Below, piece after piece: positions 61,282 through 64,000 of a DNA stretch of 64,000 nucleotides (its first letter is position 1; each line of letters begins with the position of its first letter). This DNA comes from JAHBNG01 sp039028975. Lineage in GTDB: Bacteria > Chloroflexota > Anaerolineae > Caldilineales > Caldilineaceae. The stretch is from positions 86,496 through 150,495 of the forward strand of contig JBCCHB010000014.1 in the NCBI GenBank assembly GCA_039028975.1. Reading direction: 5' to 3'. The notes below the pieces were generated by a model. That model saw only the letters and a list, made by a program, of their open reading frames with translations. It made no database searches and was not told the origin of the DNA. The translations under genes were made by a program, and so were the position numbers.

Positions 61282-63846
61282 ATGATTAGCATTGTTCTGG
61301 TCTCTCATAGTGAGACGCTTGCCAAAGGCGTCCTTGAGTTAATCCAGCAGATGGTACAGGATCAGGTTCCCATTGCACTGGCCGCAGGAACCGACAACCC
61401 TGATGAACCCATTGGCACCGATCCTATGAAGGTCATGGCTGCCATCGAATCGGTATATAGTGAAGATGGTGTGTTGGTTCTCATGGATCTCGGCAGCGCC
61501 GTGATGAGTGCCGAAGCCGCAATCGAGTTTTTAGAGCCAGCCCAGCAACCCCATATTTACCTCTGTGAAGTCCCTCTTGTGGAAGGCGGATTAGCCGCCG
61601 CTGTTTCTGCTGTTTCGAATAGCTCTATCGAATCGGTTATCGCAGAGGCACGAGATGCTCTCGGCAACAAAACGGAGCAGCTTACACCCATCTTGCGAAT
61701 CCCGCCGCTCGTTCAAGCTTCACAAGAGTCGATTCCCTCTACGCCTTCTATCCCAAGTGATGAACCAACTGCTCAACGTACTATCATCCTGCCGAATCAG
61801 TTAGGGATCCACGCGCGTCCGGCGGCCAAGATCGTTACACGACTCGCATCGTTTGATGCAAATGTACAGATTCAATTCAAGGAACGGCTAGTCAACGCTC
61901 ATAGCCTCAACAAACTTGTCACCCTGGGAGCGCGGTATGGCGATGAATTGGTCTTTCTCGCCAGTGGTCCGGAGGCAGAAGAGGCGTTGGCCGCTATGGA
62001 GTCCCTGGCAGGGGAGAACTTTGGTGACATCGATGCCCCCGTCAATCATGCAGCAAGCAATGAGGGGGAAGAAGAGGGAATAGAAGATGGTGCAGAAGCG
62101 TCATCGTCTTCTACGGTTGATAGACTTCGAGGCATCCCTGCATCTCCGGGTATTGGGATAGGCCCGCTCTATTTGTGGGAAGGGGGGGTAGTGCCTACGG
62201 TTGAGGAGCGCCACGTTGATGACGTGGAGGCAGAGAAGCAGCGGCTCAATCATGCACTTAATTCTGTGCAGGAGCAGTTGACCCAGCTAGAAGCGGAGAC
62301 GACTCAATCTATTGGAGCCGATGAAGCGGCTATCTTTCATGCCCACAGACTTATGCTTACAGATCCGGATCTGATTGAACAACTCGATACGCGCTTCGAG
62401 CAGAGCCATCTCAATGCAGAAGCTATTTGGCAGCAGACCATTCAGGCAACTGTCGATTCATACTTGGCGCTGGACGATCCCTATTTGCGCGAGCGAGCAG
62501 TTGATCTGGACGATGTGGGACAGCGGGTGCTGAGGCATCTTTGCGGAGAGTCTATTGCCCCCTTAACTTTATCTGAGCCAGTTATTCTGGTCGCATCCGA
62601 TATACATCCCTCTGATGCTGCTCAGCTACCTGTTGACCAAGTGCTGGGCATCTTACTAAAACGAGGTGGCGCCACCAGCCATAGTGCGATATTAGCCCGC
62701 TCTCTCGGCATTCCTGCGTTAGTAGGGCTCGGTACTCACTTAGACCATGTGCGTACTGGGCAGATTGTGGGGTTCAACGGAACCAGCGGCCAGCTTTGGA
62801 TTGAACCAGACGATCAAGAGCTTCAAGCCATGGAAGCAGAGCGTATAGAGTGGCTTGCTCAACAGCAAAAGCTTGTTCAGGCTGCCTTGCAACCAACGTT
62901 TACCCGAGATGGTGAGCGCGTTGAAGTGGCTGCCAACATTGGCACCTCGGCAGAGGCAACCAACGCGGCTGAGGCGGGAGCTGAAGGAGTTGGCCTGTAT
63001 CGCTCCGAGTTCCTCTTTATGAACCGAGACAATGCCCCTAGCGAGGATGAGCAAGTTGCGGCATACATTGCCGCGGCTCAAGCATTCGGACCACCATTTG
63101 AGCAAGCTCCCGTCATTATACGTACTTTGGATGTGGGGGGAGACAAGCCGATTGATTACCTGGAGCAGCCGCAGGAAGAGAATCCTTTTTTGGGCTGGCG
63201 AGGAATTCGCTTTTGCTTAGGCAACCTCTCCTTATTTAAAACGCAACTGCGTGCCCTATTGCGGGCTGGTGCTGCCCATAACATTAAAGTGATGCTGCCG
63301 ATGGTGAACAGCGTAGATGAAGTAAGGCAGACTCGGGCGTTGCTTCAGGATATCCAGAGCGAATTGATGGCTGAAGGGATTGGGTTTAATCGTCACATGG
63401 AGCTGGGCATAATGGTTGAGACACCCGCTGCGGTCTGGTCAGCCGCCCACTTGGCCCAGGAAGTTGATTTCTTTAGCATTGGCACCAACGATCTAACCCA
63501 GTACATCATGGCAGCGGATCGGGGCAATGCCAACGTGGCGGAGCAAGTTACTCCCTTTCAGCCGGCTGTGCTACAAGCGATTCATCACGTAGTAGTAACC
63601 GCCCACTCTGCAGGCATTTGGGTTGGCATGTGTGGTGAGTTAGCTGGCAACCCGCTGGCAACTCCATTGCTGATTGGGTTAGGCTTAGATGAGTTGAGCA
63701 TGAGCGCCCCAGCCATTCCCCAAATCAAACAGAGCATTCGCACGCTCACCCAATCCAGCGCCCAGGCCATTGCCAATCAGGTTCTGAAGTACGCTTCAGC
63801 CCAAGAGGTTGAAACGTACTTGCAGAATGTGCTTGACGGTAATTAG
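61282..63846 (+). CDS. dhaM: DhaM-HPr-enzyme I fusion, complete PTS phosphoryl donor for Dha kinase
   Basis: An 854-residue cytoplasmic protein. Residues 1-130 are the DhaM EIIA-type domain with H9 in LVSHSE, as in E. coli DhaM. Residues ~170-250 are HPr, with H177 in GIHARPA. An acidic linker follows (~255-280). Residues ~285-854 are a full enzyme I: the mobile domain with H467 in GGATSHSAILAR, then the PEP-binding barrel (GVGLYRSEFLFM; RGIRFCL; FFSIGTNDLTQYI) and C784 in MCGELAGNP. E. coli DhaM keeps only a shortened EI. Here one chain could take phosphate from PEP to H467, H177, H9 and then DhaL. It ends the kinase gene set, followed only by tandem repeats. Confidence 0.95.
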   Translation: MISIVLVSHSETLAKGVLELIQQMVQDQVPIALAAGTDNPDEPIGTDPMKVMAAIESVYSEDGVLVLMDLGSAVMSAEAAIEFLEPAQQPHIYLCEVPLVEGGLAAAVSAVSNSSIESVIAEARDALGNKTEQLTPILRIPPLVQASQESIPSTPSIPSDEPTAQRTIILPNQLGIHARPAAKIVTRLASFDANVQIQFKERLVNAHSLNKLVTLGARYGDELVFLASGPEAEEALAAMESLAGENFGDIDAPVNHAASNEGEEEGIEDGAEASSSSTVDRLRGIPASPGIGIGPLYLWEGGVVPTVEERHVDDVEAEKQRLNHALNSVQEQLTQLEAETTQSIGADEAAIFHAHRLMLTDPDLIEQLDTRFEQSHLNAEAIWQQTIQATVDSYLALDDPYLRERAVDLDDVGQRVLRHLCGESIAPLTLSEPVILVASDIHPSDAAQLPVDQVLGILLKRGGATSHSAILARSLGIPALVGLGTHLDHVRTGQIVGFNGTSGQLWIEPDDQELQAMEAERIEWLAQQQKLVQAALQPTFTRDGERVEVAANIGTSAEATNAAEAGAEGVGLYRSEFLFMNRDNAPSEDEQVAAYIAAAQAFGPPFEQAPVIIRTLDVGGDKPIDYLEQPQEENPFLGWRGIRFCLGNLSLFKTQLRALLRAGAAHNIKVMLPMVNSVDEVRQTRALLQDIQSELMAEGIGFNRHMELGIMVETPAAVWSAAHLAQEVDFFSIGTNDLTQYIMAADRGNANVAEQVTPFQPAVLQAIHHVVVTAHSAGIWVGMCGELAGNPLATPLLIGLGLDELSMSAPAIPQIKQSIRTLTQSSAQAIANQVLKYASAQEVETYLQNVLDGN

Positions 63847-63850
63847 TCGT

Positions 63851-64000
63851 TTGGTCCAGAGTCAGATAGTCCAGAGTCAGTTAGTCCAGAGTCAGTTAGT
63901 CCAGAGTCAGTTAGTCCAGAGTCAGTTAGTCCAGAGTCAGTTAGTCCAGAGTCAGTTAGTCCAGAGTCAGTTAGTCCAGAGTCAGTTAGTCCAGAGTCAG
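63851..64000. repeat. 15-bp tandem repeat array, truncated by the window edge
   Basis: Ten units of 15 bp fill 63851-64000: two variants (TTGGTCCAGAGTCAG, ATAGTCCAGAGTCAG) and eight identical TTAGTCCAGAGTCAG. The array begins 4 bp after the DhaM stop and continues past the window. Identical units show recent expansion. Confidence 0.95.

Noticed and set aside
63851..64000. CRISPR array
   Set aside because: The units are 15 bp directly abutting each other with no spacers and no cas genes nearby.
1..64000. tRNA and rRNA genes
   Set aside because: No cloverleaf-like or rRNA-like sequence was noticed in the gene-free regions; this was by eye only, so a short RNA could be missed.

Overview
This 64 kb window reads as ordinary chromosomal DNA from a free-living, probably Gram-positive-type or monoderm-like environmental bacterium, most likely a Chloroflexota (Anaerolineae/Caldilineae-like). 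This assignment is an inference. It rests on ABC substrate-binding lipoproteins with a CPAPAG-type start, a large secreted protein with an FLPF linker after its signal peptide, a deazaflavin-type nitroreductase, a b6-type cytochrome b with Rieske and dihaem cytochrome c, a CcbP-like protein, and a gene-dense layout broken by small toxin-antitoxin and HNH cassettes. No rRNA, tRNA, CRISPR array, insertion sequence or phage was seen.

Layout. 1-2.7 kb: the end of a propionyl-CoA synthetase-like gene and a complete acetyl-CoA synthetase. 2.7-10 kb: a BtpA-like TIM barrel, an Lgt-like membrane protein lacking the catalytic residues, a methyltransferase, a luciferase-like oxidoreductase, an HD protein, a coiled-coil protein, a DUF1232 protein and a large unknown. 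10.6-17 kb: an oligopeptide-type ABC importer with two tandem near-identical binding proteins, the last codons of a third copy and two permeases, but no ATPase. 17-20 kb: fructose-bisphosphatase, NadD and an aldo/keto reductase. 20.4-24 kb: Rieske, cytochrome b and dihaem cytochrome c, a respiratory quinol oxidoreductase operon ending in a clean terminator. 24.8-26.6 kb: an SDR and a sugar-phosphate isomerase-like protein. 26.9-33.4 kb: a 2185-residue secreted protein. 34-45 kb: mixed genes, including a DUF3179 protein whose only interruption is an in-frame UGA at its CxxC motif, a CBS protein, an ANKH-like membrane protein, a sulfatase, a YaeQ protein and a ThDP enzyme.

45-63.8 kb is the most interesting block: a long plus-strand gene set for uptake and phosphorylation of small polyols or ketoses. 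It starts with a strong promoter and encodes a PfkB kinase, an RpiB-type isomerase, a triose-phosphate-isomerase homologue, DhaK1, DhaL1, a Tat/lipoprotein solute-binding protein, two permeases, two small proteins, two unequal ABC ATPases, DhaK2, DhaL2, and a single polypeptide joining DhaM EIIA, HPr and a full-length enzyme I. The fusion could carry phosphate from PEP all the way to DhaL with no other PTS protein. The two DhaK proteins differ in the substrate pocket (GHEPMH against GHYPAF), which suggests one kinase for dihydroxyacetone and one for another ketose. RpiB plus a TPI homologue plus a DhaK-like kinase is the known toolkit for tetrulose catabolism. An HNH cassette, a VapBC-like pair and several orphan genes sit inside this gene set. 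The window ends inside a 15-bp tandem repeat.

The two strongest leads are the predicted selenocysteine DUF3179 protein (35.4 kb), with a bacterial SECIS-like hairpin at the right distance, and the self-contained DhaM-HPr-EI kinase system with its heterodimeric, complementarily degenerate ABC ATPases.
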